64,000 nt of DNA from Syncephalis plumigaleata (Eukaryota; Zoopagomycota; Zoopagomycetes; Zoopagales; Piptocephalidaceae): assembly GCA_025201365.1 (NCBI GenBank), contig JAIXMF010000005.1, positions 930,001-994,000 of the forward strand, given 5' to 3'. Positions within the stretch are counted from its first letter, which is position 1, and every line of letters starts with the position of its first letter. The notes beneath the pieces were generated by a model that was not told the DNA's origin, searched no databases, and saw only the letters and a list, made by a program, of their open reading frames with translations. Position numbers and translations under genes: made by a program. This document shows, in pieces, positions 1-11,200 of this stretch.

Positions 1-1134
1 ACGCAATTATCCTCGTCATCATCATCATCATACTGAAATACATCGGAAAAGTGCTAAATATAATTCTTCATCATATTAAACTATGAACGCCCTTTTTTGA
101 TCACGCGGTACGTTTGTTGATTAAGTAGACGAGGCGATGGGTGTACAAACTGTGTACGTCTGTTGTTTGGCTTTCAAGACTGCATCGCTTGTATACACAC
201 ATACGCACAAGTATCGCCTTTAATTCAACTTAACGGTTGTCTTAATATGGAAGTAGCAAAACGTTTAAGCTAATGAAAGTCATGCTGCTTTGTATATCAA
301 CCGTGAAATACTAGCTTTCCATGATGATCGATAAGTAAACACACGCGTTTCTTTTGCAAATAAGCCATTACCGTTATCTTGTTGATTGTGTTTGCCATTT
401 TCGCCTACCTACCGTATGGTAAATAAATCGCATGTTTCTACACGCGATCACGATGACTGGACAACAGTTGCAATAACAATGACTGATTCTCGAGGTCCAT
501 GGGTATGCGTTTGTGTGCGTTTGTGTGTGTGTGTTGTGTGTGCGTTTTGTGTGTGTGTGTGTGTGTGTGTGTGGCACAGGTGTGTGTATGGACACATATG
601 TATGTGTGTGCTGGTTACCTATGCCTGCTTTCGTTATTCATGTGGCTATTCAAAGGTTGTCACAATTTTAGACAGAGTCCTCTCATGATGTAATTTCCAT
701 CTTGTTTGCGGGACCGTGGTACAGGCTTTGACCACAATCCCGGCTCTACACTCATAAAAAGATGAACAATGCCAGCATCAACGAATATCGAATCCATTCG
801 TTATTCTTGACCGCTCTTTATGCTTTCCATGTTATCTTTCTTGAGTCTTGCTTCTATCATAATTAGATCATACATTGTTTTGTTGTTTCGTGACATTTCT
901 AGTTTACTTGAATTTGTGTTCGATTACGGCATAGAACTCCGACAGCAGTAGTTTGTTGAGCGCGCTTTGCGCTAGTTAATCAATTCAATCTCATTACCAT
1001 TAGTATTATTAGTATTATTAGTATTATTACACTTTCATCAAGCATAATCGTTCAATTGGTACATCCCAGATAAACAGTACCGTGATCAGCATCATCATCA
1101 CTACCGTACACGACAATCTATTTATTAATTGGTT
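1..1134. other. Leading intergenic stretch with TG microsatellite
   Basis: No convincing gene. A (TG)n-rich microsatellite lies at about 498-605 and creates spurious Cys/Val and His/Thr frames on both strands. A short ATTAGTATT-type trinucleotide run sits at about 997-1028. The stretch probably holds the promoter of the gene that follows. Confidence 0.6.
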
Positions 1135-2305
1135 ATGAAGAAGATCTGCTCCCGTGCCATTGCTCGCCTCAACTCCAAACGTAAACGACCAATAAAACTA
1201 TGCGTTCGTAATAAGCACGAGTCACTCCAGCTCCTTGTTGCGGAATTCAGTCAGGGGAGGAGAATCACAATAGTAATCAATTGGCCGGTTGGACACAGAA
1301 GATCCAAGAGAACAAAGAGGTTACCGTGTCGTGGACGACCACTGGATGGGGCATACTCGGCCGTCTACATCTATGGATTGTACGTCAAAGCGCATCGAAT
1401 TCAATTGATTATTGCGCCGAGTCACCCATATCACCCGTGCACTTTATGTCTAGCATGTCAGAACATGCTGGATCTAGAGTTGATGTAGCACCTCAGGATG
1501 AAGATCACGATAACGATGCTAATGATATCGAGAGTACTCGGTCTGGCATATTCTGGCCAGAGGATAGAAATCAAATACCAATTGACTGCTGGGATTTCAA
1601 CGATGACTGTCACGGAGCCTCGTCGTCTATGGACGATTGTCAAGACTTCTTTCGTTCTAGTTCCGTTCCCAACAGCCCTTACAGTGGCAACTATTGCAAT
1701 AACAACAGCAACAACGATTATGACGACGATGACTACGATGATGATGGCACAACCGAGATTAACGTTGCTTCAATTATACGAACGCCAATCTCGTCATTCC
1801 CCACTATGGCGAGTTTCGAGCTACAATGGAGGCTACGCTACAACCCGGTCATCACGAATAACAAGCCATGGCAGCGTGCATTTCCCGATATATTTGACGT
1901 TCGCCTAGATGAAGAAAACCTGCTTACCTACAATGCCGAGCATGTTAATCAATGGCGAGTGGACAAGTCCAACTATGCCGTCGCCTGTACGGTGCTACAC
2001 TTTAGCGAGGCATTCGTACACGTAAAGGTGATGATACCTAAGGTAAAACACGATGCCACTATACTTGAGGTAACACTACATAGCCGGTCAGACAAGGATT
2101 TACTTTTCAATGATGGGTACGTTATATCGACAAGCACATGTGCATGCATGCACATATACACATACACATACACACATGCAATGTTACGCCTTGCTAACAT
2201 CCACCTCTTATATCACGATCATATGCACAGAACGACAAGGCACGATGCAGCGGATGAATCCGGGAATCGTTGTGGATTATGCGCCCAACATGACGCACTA
2301 GGTTG
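1135..2305 (+). CDS. Hypothetical protein with acidic Asn/Asp-rich middle
   Basis: I do not recognise the family. The long open frame runs from about 1215 to 2125 and holds an Asp/Asn-rich low-complexity middle followed by an ordered, Trp-containing C-terminal part (about 1810-2125). The only upstream ATG in a good context (1135) is in another frame and codes a Lys/Arg-rich start; joining the two needs an intron or the one-base loss seen elsewhere in this window. A GTACGT donor at 2127 and an AG near 2230, with a GCTAAC branch site between, suggest an intron and a short last exon. The NKEVTVSWTTTGW segment near 1310-1350 faintly recalls the start of a CBM21 glycogen-targeting domain, but the rest does not follow that family. 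Start and domain content are uncertain. Confidence 0.45.
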
Positions 2306-2685
2306 AATACTCACTTTTAGTCGTCAATTTTATCCGTCCTTCAGTATACGGTGGATCATTCTCTCTATCTATCTATCTATCTATTTATCTTTCTTTTTTG
2401 TTAAACTATTTTACTCGCTTTTGCTTGTTTATGGTCTTTTGCTTTTTTAATATAATTTCAGTGTGGCACACATCTCGATTAAACATAAGTTGCAACTATC
2501 GCACAAGTATAATAACAAAGTGTACTTTTATTTCATTTATTAGGATTAAAGTAAGTATGATTAACTGCTACTGCTACTTCTAATGTTGCTATTGTGGCTA
2601 TGGTTATAATGGGTTGGATAAGAAAAAAATAGGAATAAAACTAAAGAGAAATACACTTGATATGCACGACGTAGCTTCCGTGTGC

Positions 2686-4802
2686 TTAGTCATTCTGTGC
2701 TTTTGAGTAACCACCGTCTAAACCGAACAAATTACCAATAGGGCTCATCTGAGCGGTTCGCGCATATTCGATGGTCGTTCCGAGTTGTGTACGTGTGGTG
2801 ACGTTACGCTCGGATCGACTTGCCCCTGTTCTGACACCTCGAGCGTAAGGAACTCGTTCATTCATATCGGTGGCATTGAGATATTTCTGCCAAGTGGTAA
2901 GTGTGGCCCTTGAATCAAAGTGCAATTTAATATCAACTAGACGTGGCTCTTGCACATAGATACCTCCTATCGTCTCGTTTGGCAATTGTTCATGCGCGGT
3001 GAAAATAGAGCTCTCTAATGAAATGGACATCTAATAATAAATGTGATGCTTAGTTTAACGACTGTCAACCATTACCCGTCAAGCAATGATACGTTACCTT
3101 TAACGAGAACTGCTTATAATGTCCAGTTCGCTTCTTGAGGAATAGTAATCTATCGCGTAGTAGAATAACGCATATACTATTCCATGTTCCGCTTGCATCG
3201 TTTAATTTATACTGAACCATGTCCATTAGAAAGATGCGTTGCGTAGGTGTCATGATCGACTCTTTAATATTGGCTATGTTACTTTGCAACATTGCAACGC
3301 GTTGCACTTTTCCTATTTGTTTCAAGCTACGTTATACTCGTTAGTAGATATTTACCAATAACGATAGTGAGCAAGTGTTCAAAATACCACTTACAGAGGC
3401 CACATACGACGAACTAGTTCTTCCAGCCATTGCAGACTGATACGCAGTTTACGCATCGCGGAATCCGTTTGAGAATTGTGAAATCGTTCACGCATGGATT
3501 GTAGCACGGCTCCATAATACCACAGTCTTGACACAGGAATAGTGACGAGTAGTGCTCGTAATTTTCCATGCTTTGACGCATTATCACGATCCTAACCGCG
3601 GTATAAGTAGACGTGATAGATCAATGGATAGACGTACCTGAATAACCTGCGCTAATCTTTCATCGTTGAATACCAGTGTCTCAAACTCGGATAATGCCTT
3701 TGCGTGATGTTTGACATGCGTGTAGTATAAGGAAAGACGAGATATCTAGTGGAAGATGTATGTGTATGTTCAAACTCGCATTAGTTTACCGCTTAATCGT
3801 GTATTATCATTGTATACGCACATGATCTGAAAAGATATCTACCAAGACATGCGGCTGACTATCTAATGGTCGACTAGTACACGTTCAGTTAGATGGTGGA
3901 CAGGTATACACGCCAAGAAAGACTTGCTACTTACGCTTTCTTCAAAGCCACAAGGAATAGCGTGTGCTGCTCGATCATTCGGAAGAGCGTGCCAAACGGT
4001 GCCGACAGTATGTTTGCCACTTCCTGCGACGGTTGGAAGGTTGCTCGTCCGACCACGTCATCGTTGTTTAGCGCAGCATTACCCGGAAGATTCAGGGTAA
4101 CATTCGGGGCGCTACCACTTCTGGCCCTACGATTCTCTGGTAGCCCTAGGCTGGAGGTGCTTGCCTCGGCATTACTATAATCTGCGCTAGGTTCTTTGTG
4201 GAGCGTTTTCTATTAAATATGGACGAGATCAATGGCATACTTAATCCTCGACTACGAGGAGCGGCACGAGCCGGCTGCTGTCCCAGTAACGGTCGCATAT
4301 AATAGTCACGAAGGTATTCTAGTTGCGCCACGTATTCCTCCTCCGTTTCTTCCACCTGACTAAGCTTACCGCCAAAATGCAATGCACGATCCAGGATAAT
4401 CGATGATGCAATGGCATTTGCCGTCACTTTATATTGTGATGATTACAGCATTAGTAAATTAGCAGATCACAGGGTATGCAGTCACTTGCCTGGCATTTGA
4501 CTTATCGCTGACATAAGTTCGTCACCATGATCATTGGTATCGGGGGCTTCCTCCCCGCTGACCGATACTAGACCACCGGTCTGCGTAGCCGAGCAATACA
4601 ATAGGCCGCTCTTCTCTAGTGGTGTGTTCATACACGTATATCGATGCCATCTACGTCGTCGAGAGTTGCCGTAATCGTTACTTATCGTACTTTGGGTGCG
4701 ATTCTCCGGTGAACTATGATAGCCGGAAGAAGCATCATCCTCTATTTCTGTACGACTGCCACCGCTCGATGGCATACTCTCATTGCTATTCGCCTGACTC
4801 AT
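2686..4802 (-). CDS. Rho guanine nucleotide exchange factor (DH-PH)
   Basis: This gene codes a Dbl-type exchange factor that would load a Rho/Rac/Cdc42 GTPase with GTP at the membrane. The DH domain is spread over at least four exons: conserved region 1 (VEETEEEYVAQLEYLRDYY, near 4310-4360), a middle helix (SRLSLYYTHVKHHAKAL, exon ending about 3638) and a later helix (GKLRALLVTIPVSRLWYY, exon about 3398-3590). It is followed by a PH domain (ICVILLRDRLLFLKKR, near 3125-3180, and the exon 2686-3030 with its C-terminal helix ending LTTWQKYLN). The N-terminus is a Ser-rich disordered exon; I chose the ATG at 4802, while one at 4835 is also open. The frame slips by one missing base near 4185, between KNLAQ and a Ser-rich linker. 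Target GTPase unknown; the DH-PH assignment is firm. Confidence 0.82.
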
Positions 4803-4835
4803 TGGTATAAATACTTGCGGGTTAAGGAGGAGCAC

Positions 4836-5705
4836 TGATGCGTGGATACAAACAAGTGCAGGAAATTAAATGCTTTATAAGAAGAAGAAGGGAAAAGAAA
4901 TATAAGAAGACTGTGTAGCCAAACGATTTCACCGCCGGTATGAAATATAGAATGGACTGTATACCTGAAGATAACTATGTAATGCAATGTAAGAATAAAT
5001 GAAAGACAATCGGTAGGAGAACGGGAAGTTGCAACGGACGTATAGCATTTCCAAGGATCTTTCGAATACTTGTCAATTCCCTTGGGAATATGATCAATAT
5101 AGCAATAGGGCTACTAAATTGAAATCACAAGGAAATACCGCCATATTACCGCTTTGGTCGAGATGGAACTTTCAGATGCTAAATCTATCAACGGTATCTA
5201 TCGTGTCCGCTACTTATTAATCACGCCATGTAATATCGAGTATAGCTATGACGTCAAATCAATCATAATAATAATCGTTAGGGATACAAGCTGCCTAGTA
5301 TGCATAATTTGGATGGACATGTATTTGCTCCGTCGTCCTAATGTAAATAACGCCTATCGATCGCTTATGAATATAGACAGCCACAGCGACTATAATGCAT
5401 CCTAGTCTTTTATTCATTATTATTAGTATTGTTATAACTGAAATGAAATACTGGCATACGTATTATTATTCGTTTCGCAACGTGTAGCATTGTTTCCATT
5501 ACGTAGACGCCATGAGAACATTACAGAAAAGATCCCGGTTAGGAAAAACCCTGTAATCTAGATATATTGCCGCATCACCTATGTAATAAATGCCTGAAAC
5601 CCGCTTGTACATTATCTTTCTTTTAGCAAATAAATAATTGGCAAAATAGATTGTATTCCATGCCTTCTTCATTCGTGTAACTACGAAAGTAAAAAAGCAG
5701 CAAAA
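4836..5705. other. Intergenic, RhoGEF promoter side
   Basis: The stretch is AT-rich and its few short open frames (for example 5154-5405) look random: they have no recognisable motif and no supporting splice signals. It lies between the 5' end of the RhoGEF gene and the tRNA gene. Confidence 0.5.
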
Positions 5706-5778
5706 TGGAGATTCCGGGTATCGATCCCGGTACTTCTCGCATGCGAAGCGAGCGCTCTACCATTTGAGCTAAACCCCC
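5706..5778 (-). tRNA. tRNA-Ala (anticodon CGC)
   Basis: A full 73-nt cloverleaf is readable on the minus strand. The acceptor stem GGGGGTT pairs with AATCTCC (two G-U pairs) with discriminator A73; the D arm is GCTC/GAGC, the anticodon arm CTCGC-TTCGCAT-GCGAG and the T arm CCGGG-ATCGATA-CCCGG. The loop puts CGC at positions 34-36, which reads the GCG alanine codon. There is no intron and no encoded CCA. It stands alone between two protein genes. Confidence 0.95.
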
Positions 5779-6229
5779 ATCCTAAAAGGACAAATTTCTT
5801 ATGACATGATATAGCAAACATGAAAAATACTGCAATTTCCGAAAATTACGATTTTATATATAAACACTATACGTGATGCGAGCTGCCAAGCATACAATGA
5901 ACTAGTTGATCGAACGAATACGTCAGCTGACCAAGCATGCTGTATTATGTTCAGATTGCACTCATTCGCGTAATTCCACGTTACATTCCTTATTCCGGCA
6001 CATTTACTTTGCTGCGAATGCCGCCGTACTTGCGTAATAAAGGTAAAGAACATCATAATTTATCACTTATAGTCCATTTTAATTGTTTAATATCACCTAT
6101 ATTTATTTAGTAAATGCTACAGCAATGTCAAAAGAAAAAAATCACCTATTTATTTAGTAAATGATTGAATGTACTTGTAGATATACATATTGTACTATAT
6201 GCATATACTATATGCTGCTCTTGGCTTGT
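5779..6229. other. Intergenic, no gene seen
   Basis: AT-rich, with a near-duplicate of a short motif (TCACCTAT.TATTTAGTAAATG) at about 6092-6115 and 6142-6165. No coding signal on either strand. Confidence 0.5.
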
Positions 6230-6730
6230 TCACTCATCGAAATGGAAGGATTTCTTTATTCCTTTCCTTACGCTCCTGTCCTTTTGTCTCTTCCTCGAAA
6301 GCTTTTGAATAAACTCGTTTAGCATCTCTTCTTGCGTACTTTCCCTCTTGGCAGTTTTCTTCTCAATTCTAACAATGTAATCTTGAACCCAAGATTGCTC
6401 GGCTGTAGAATCACTACATATACTCTGGTTATTATTGTTATTGTTATCAGCAGAGGGTTCCATGTTGATATTGTCCTAAGGGAAGAGCAAGAGAAACGAA
6501 CGAACAAACGAAATGGAGTAATGAGTATGGAATAGAATGAAGTGGGGAATGGTTAAACTGTATGGTAGTTCTAGGGAAGTAGCACAGGCACCTTTGACTA
6601 ATTAAAATGACAGCGCACTGACCCTTAGCCACTTTTGTACTTCTTTACCGTATTTCTTTCTCGTGTTCTTTTTTGTGTTTCCATACGTTTCCTGAGTATA
6701 TGCATATTCAGTTTGCGCTGTATTACCTTG
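6230..6730 (-). CDS. Small basic protein, probably two exons, partial
   Basis: The downstream exon (6230 to about 6475) codes a poly-Asn stretch, an Ile/Val helix and a Lys/Arg-rich tail (KLSRKRQKDRSVRKGIKK) ending HFDE. An acceptor (CCCTTAG) just before it and a donor-like GTCAGT near 6620 allow fusion to an upstream exon reading KKYGKEVQKWLR, also strongly basic. YGKEVQ is the kind of string found in nucleolar rRNA-processing proteins such as Ebp2, but the rest does not match Ebp2 well enough to name it. I see no clear start codon upstream; the 5' end is unresolved. Confidence 0.35.
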
Positions 6731-7140
6731 TGCCTTCTACACGTTTGTACTCCCACTAGCTCACGATAGTAATTACTCATAGCATATATTCTACTCTACA
6801 CTACATAGTTATTCATACTATTGTGTACACTTTTGCTGCTTGTAAACTACGATTACTGCAGAGAAACACTTTCTTCCGTAGCACTTGATCTTGCCACGAT
6901 CTACTCTTGTCTAACTAGTTTAGTCGTTATTTCTTTCTGTACAACAAAGTCGCACACCCTGCTGTACTCATTGCCGTTGTATTTATCGTATTTCTATTCT
7001 ACAACTACACGCTATTTTATTCATTTATCTCGTCATAGTCATAGTAAGTGCTTTTATCCTTCGTCGTGCTAATAACCGTTATAGTAAGTATACTAACGAC
7101 TATATGCTATGTTGTAGGCACAGTTACACTTCTCGTAATC

Positions 7141-8151
7141 ATGGCTTGTGTTTATACTGTGCACCCTTCTATATTCGTAGGTCATAGCGCTCATAACCCC
7201 GCAAGCGTGCCACTCCGCACAATTGCATCGCCGGTTCAAACGAATTCGGCTGCAGCCGCTACAGTCTCCCGACAAACTTGCTGCGCGGAATACTTACTAG
7301 ACAGTATTGTTAGTGTAGTGAGCAAGCGACTACACCAACGGTTCTTCAATGCGATTGTATCGCTTTTCTATTGTATTAGCGGCAGTTATCAGCAAGCAGC
7401 CCTACAAGACTGTTGTGCCGAACATTTCCTATCAGCCATTCTTGATCCGATGAATAAGGTGTTATATGCAGGTGCACCATTTAAAAGCAATGAAACGAAG
7501 ACGCTGATGTTACGTTTTCACGATACCACGACTATGCCTCGTAACCGAGTAGCAAGACCACCGCATATTGCTCCTCCACCAATCCAGCGCACTCTTTACG
7601 TGATAGAGGAATCGCCACTCGAATCAGATAGCATCCAGCACTCGCTCAACTCGGTAGAGGCACTGCCACTCGAATCAGATAACGACCAGCACGCATCCAT
7701 GCTGCCAAGTACACCGGAAGAAGAGCTCATCTTTGTAATCGAGGACTACACGGATAAGGTAGCATCCAATCCGCGTAAACGACCATTAGAGGATGAAGCT
7801 GATCTCGCTACGAGCGACATGCCACGAACAAAGAAGGGTCGATTGCAAATCCCGGTCAATACGTGCCAATGGCCACGAACACGTAAACGCACAACCATAC
7901 GACGTCGTACGCAGCCCTCATTCAAACTGCCCGGCCTAGTACTCGTCTGCCCACCAATGAATGTAGACGATGACTATATGCTTAATACACCAACTACGCC
8001 AAATGATGCGCACTTTCCGATAGTGTCATTCTCTCTTACCCAAGAACTACCGTGGATGGCCACAGCCAAACAGGATTGGATCAAGCAGCACACGTTGTCG
8101 ATGCCTTCATTTGATTTGACGGAAGATGCTATGCTACTTGATACCTACTAA
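7141..8151 (+). CDS. Unknown protein with duplicated CCAE helix and basic nuclear-type segments
   Basis: Single open frame of 336 codons from the ATG at 7141 (MACVYTVHPS); the frame is open further upstream but that part codes a long hydrophobic run in what looks like leader DNA. Two related segments, TCCAEYLLDSIVSVV and DCCAEHFLSAILDPM, lie about 45 residues apart in the N-terminal third, so the ordered part seems built from an internal duplication. A second short duplication, ESPLESDSIQH and EALPLESDNDQH, follows. Basic clusters (RKRPLEDE; RTRKRTTIRRR) look like nuclear localisation signals. I know no family with this layout. The stop lies 128 bp before the satellite array. Confidence 0.65.
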   Translation: MACVYTVHPSIFVGHSAHNPASVPLRTIASPVQTNSAAAATVSRQTCCAEYLLDSIVSVVSKRLHQRFFNAIVSLFYCISGSYQQAALQDCCAEHFLSAILDPMNKVLYAGAPFKSNETKTLMLRFHDTTTMPRNRVARPPHIAPPPIQRTLYVIEESPLESDSIQHSLNSVEALPLESDNDQHASMLPSTPEEELIFVIEDYTDKVASNPRKRPLEDEADLATSDMPRTKKGRLQIPVNTCQWPRTRKRTTIRRRTQPSFKLPGLVLVCPPMNVDDDYMLNTPTTPNDAHFPIVSFSLTQELPWMATAKQDWIKQHTLSMPSFDLTEDAMLLDTY

Positions 8152-8268
8152 TCCAATTCAAGATCCATATACAACCACGCATCGAATGGAGTACTACCAC
8201 ATGGCTCTATGGACATTTACAATAGCAGCAATTCGAAATTGCTAAAAAACATCATCCTGTACCACTTG

Positions 8269-11200
8269 GTACCATTAGTAATCAGTGCTTCAGTAATCAG
8301 TGCTTCAGTAATCAGTGCTTCAGTAATCAGTAATCAGTAATCAGTGCTTCAGTGATCAGTGCTTCAGTAATCAGTAATCAGTGCTTCAGTAATCAGTGCT
8401 TCAGTAATCAGTAATCAGTAATCAGTAATCAGTAATCAGTAATCAGTGCTTCAGTAATCAGTATTCAGTGCTTCAGTAATCAGTAATCAGTATTCAGTGC
8501 TTCAGTAATCAGTGCTTCAGTAATCAGTAATCAGTAATCAGTGCTTCAGTATTCAGTGCTTCAGTAATCAGTAATCAGTAATCAGTAATCAGTGCTTCAG
8601 TAATCAGTAATCAGTAATCAGTGCTTCAGTGATCAGTGCTTCAGTAATCAGTAATCAGTGCTTCAGTATTCAGTGCTTCAGTGCTTCAGTAATCAGTGCT
8701 TCAGTAATCAGTGCTTCAGTAATCAGTATTCAGTGCTTCAGTAATCAGTATTCAGTGCTTCAGTAATCAGTATTCAGTGCTTCAGTAATCAGTATTCAGT
8801 GCTTCAGTAATCAGTGCTTCAGTAATCAGTATTCAGTGCTTCAGTAATCAGTAATCAGTGCTTCAGTAATCAGTGCTTCAGTGCTTCAGTGCTTCAGTAA
8901 TCAGTGCTTCAGTAATCAGTAATCAGTGCTTCAGTGATCAGTGCTTCAGTAATCAGTAATCAGTAATCAGTGCTTCAGTGATCAGTGCTTCAGTATTCAG
9001 TGCTTCAGTAATCAGTATTCAGTGCTTCAGTAATCAGTAATCAGTGCTTCAGTAATCAGTGCTTCAGTAATCAGTAATCAGTAATCAGTAATCAGTGCTT
9101 CAGTGATCAGTGCTTCAGTAATCAGTAATCAGTGCTTCAGTAATCAGTAATCAGTGCTTCAGTAATCAGTGCTTCAGTAATCAGTAATCAGTGCTTCAGT
9201 GCTTCAGTAATCAGTGCTTCAGTGCTTCAGTGCTTCAGTAATCAGTGCTTCAGTAATCAGTGCTTCAGTAATCAGTGCTTCAGTAATCAGTAATCAGTAA
9301 TCAGTGCTTCAGTGCTTCAGTGCTTCAGTGCTTCAGTAATCAGTGCTTCAGTAATCAGTAATCAGTAATCAGTGCTTCAGTAATCAGTAATCAGTGCTTC
9401 AGTATTCAGTGCTTCAGTAATCAGTGCTTCAGTAATCAGTGCTTCAGTATTCAGTGCTTCAGTAATCAGTGCTTCAGTAATCAGTGCTTCAGTAATCAGT
9501 AATCAGTGCTTCAGTGCTTCAGTAATCAGTGCTTCAGTAATCAGTGCTTCAGTAATCAGTAATCAGTATTCAGTAATCAGTGCTTCAGTAATCAGTATTC
9601 AGTGCTTCAGTAATCAGTATTCAGTGCTTCAGTAATCAGTGCTTCAGTAATCAGTGATCAGTGCTTCAGTATTCAGTAATCAGTGCTTCAGTAATCAGTA
9701 ATCAGTGCTTCAGTAATCAGTAATCAGTAATCAGTATTCAGTGCTTCAGTGATCAGTGCTTCAGTAATCAGTATTCAGTGCTTCAGTAATCAGTGCTTCA
9801 GTAATCAGTGCTTCAGTAATCAGTGCTTCAGTAATCAGTGCTTCAGTAATCAGTAATCAGTAATCAGTAATCAGTAATCAGTAATCAGTATTCAGTGCTT
9901 CAGTAATCAGTGCTTCAGTATTCAGTAATCAGTATTCAGTAATCAGTGCTTCAGTATTCAGTGCTTCAGTATTCAGTAATCAGTATTCAGTAATCAGTAT
10001 TCAGTAATCAGTGCTTCAGTAATCAGTGCTTCAGTAATCAGTATTCAGTGCTTCAGTAATCAGTAATCAGTAATCAGTGCTTCAGTGATCAGTGCTTCAG
10101 TAATCAGTAATCAGTGCTTCAGTATTCAGTGCTTCAGTGCTTCAGTAATCAGTGCTTCAGTAATCAGTGCTTCAGTAATCAGTATTCAGTGCTTCAGTAA
10201 TCAGTATTCAGTGCTTCAGTAATCAGTGCTTCAGTAATCAGTGATCAGTGCTTCAGTATTCAGTAATCAGTGCTTCAGTAATCAGTAATCAGTGCTTCAG
10301 TAATCAGTAATCAGTGCTTCAGTAATCAGTGCTTCAGTGCTTCAGTAATCAGTGCTTCAGTAATCAGTAATCAGTGCTTCAGTATTCAGTGCTTCAGTAA
10401 TCAGTAATCAGTAATCAGTAATCAGTATTCAGTGCTTCAGTGATCAGTGCTTCAGTAATCAGTATTCAGTGCTTCAGTAATCAGTGCTTCAGTAATCAGT
10501 GCTTCAGTAATCAGTGCTTCAGTATTCAGTGCTTCAGTAATCAGTAATCAGTGCTTCAGTAATCAGTAATCAGTGCTTCAGTAATCAGTAATCAGTGCTT
10601 CAGTATTCAGTAATCAGTAATCAGTAATCAGTAATCAGTATTTAGTGCTTCAGTGCTTCAGTAATCAGTGCTTCAGTATTCAGTGCTTCAGTATTCAGTA
10701 ATCAGTGCTTCAGTAATCAGTGCTTCAGTAATCAGTGCTTCAGTAATCAGTGCTTCAGTAATCAGTGCTTCAGTAATCAGTGCTTCAGTAATCAGTGCTT
10801 CAGTAATCAGTAATCAGTAATCAGTAATCAGTAATCAGTAATCAGTATTCAGTGCTTCAGTAATCAGTGCTTCAGTATTCAGTAATCAGTATTCAGTAAT
10901 CAGTGCTTCAGTATTCAGTGCTTCAGTAATCAGTAATCAGTATTCAGTAATCAGTATTCAGTAATCAGTGCTTCAGTAATCAGTAATCAGTATTCAGTGC
11001 TTCAGTATTCAGTGCTTCAGTAATCAGTGCTTCAGTATTCAGTGCTTCAGTAATCAGTATTCAGTAATCAGTGCTTCAGTAATCAGTGCTTCAGTAATCA
11101 GTGCTTCAGTAATCAGTAATCAGTATTCAGTAATCAGTGCTTCAGTAATCAGTGCTTCAGTAATCAGTAATCAGTGCTTCAGTAATCAGTAATCAGTGCT

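Noticed and set aside
374-693. Cys/Val-rich and His/Thr-rich ORFs
   Set aside because: They are translations of the TG/CA microsatellite at about 498-605 in several frames.
1281-1410. CBM21 glycogen-targeting domain in the first gene
   Set aside because: Only a 13-residue stretch resembles the domain start; the following strands and the conserved Trp/Asn end of CBM21 were not found.
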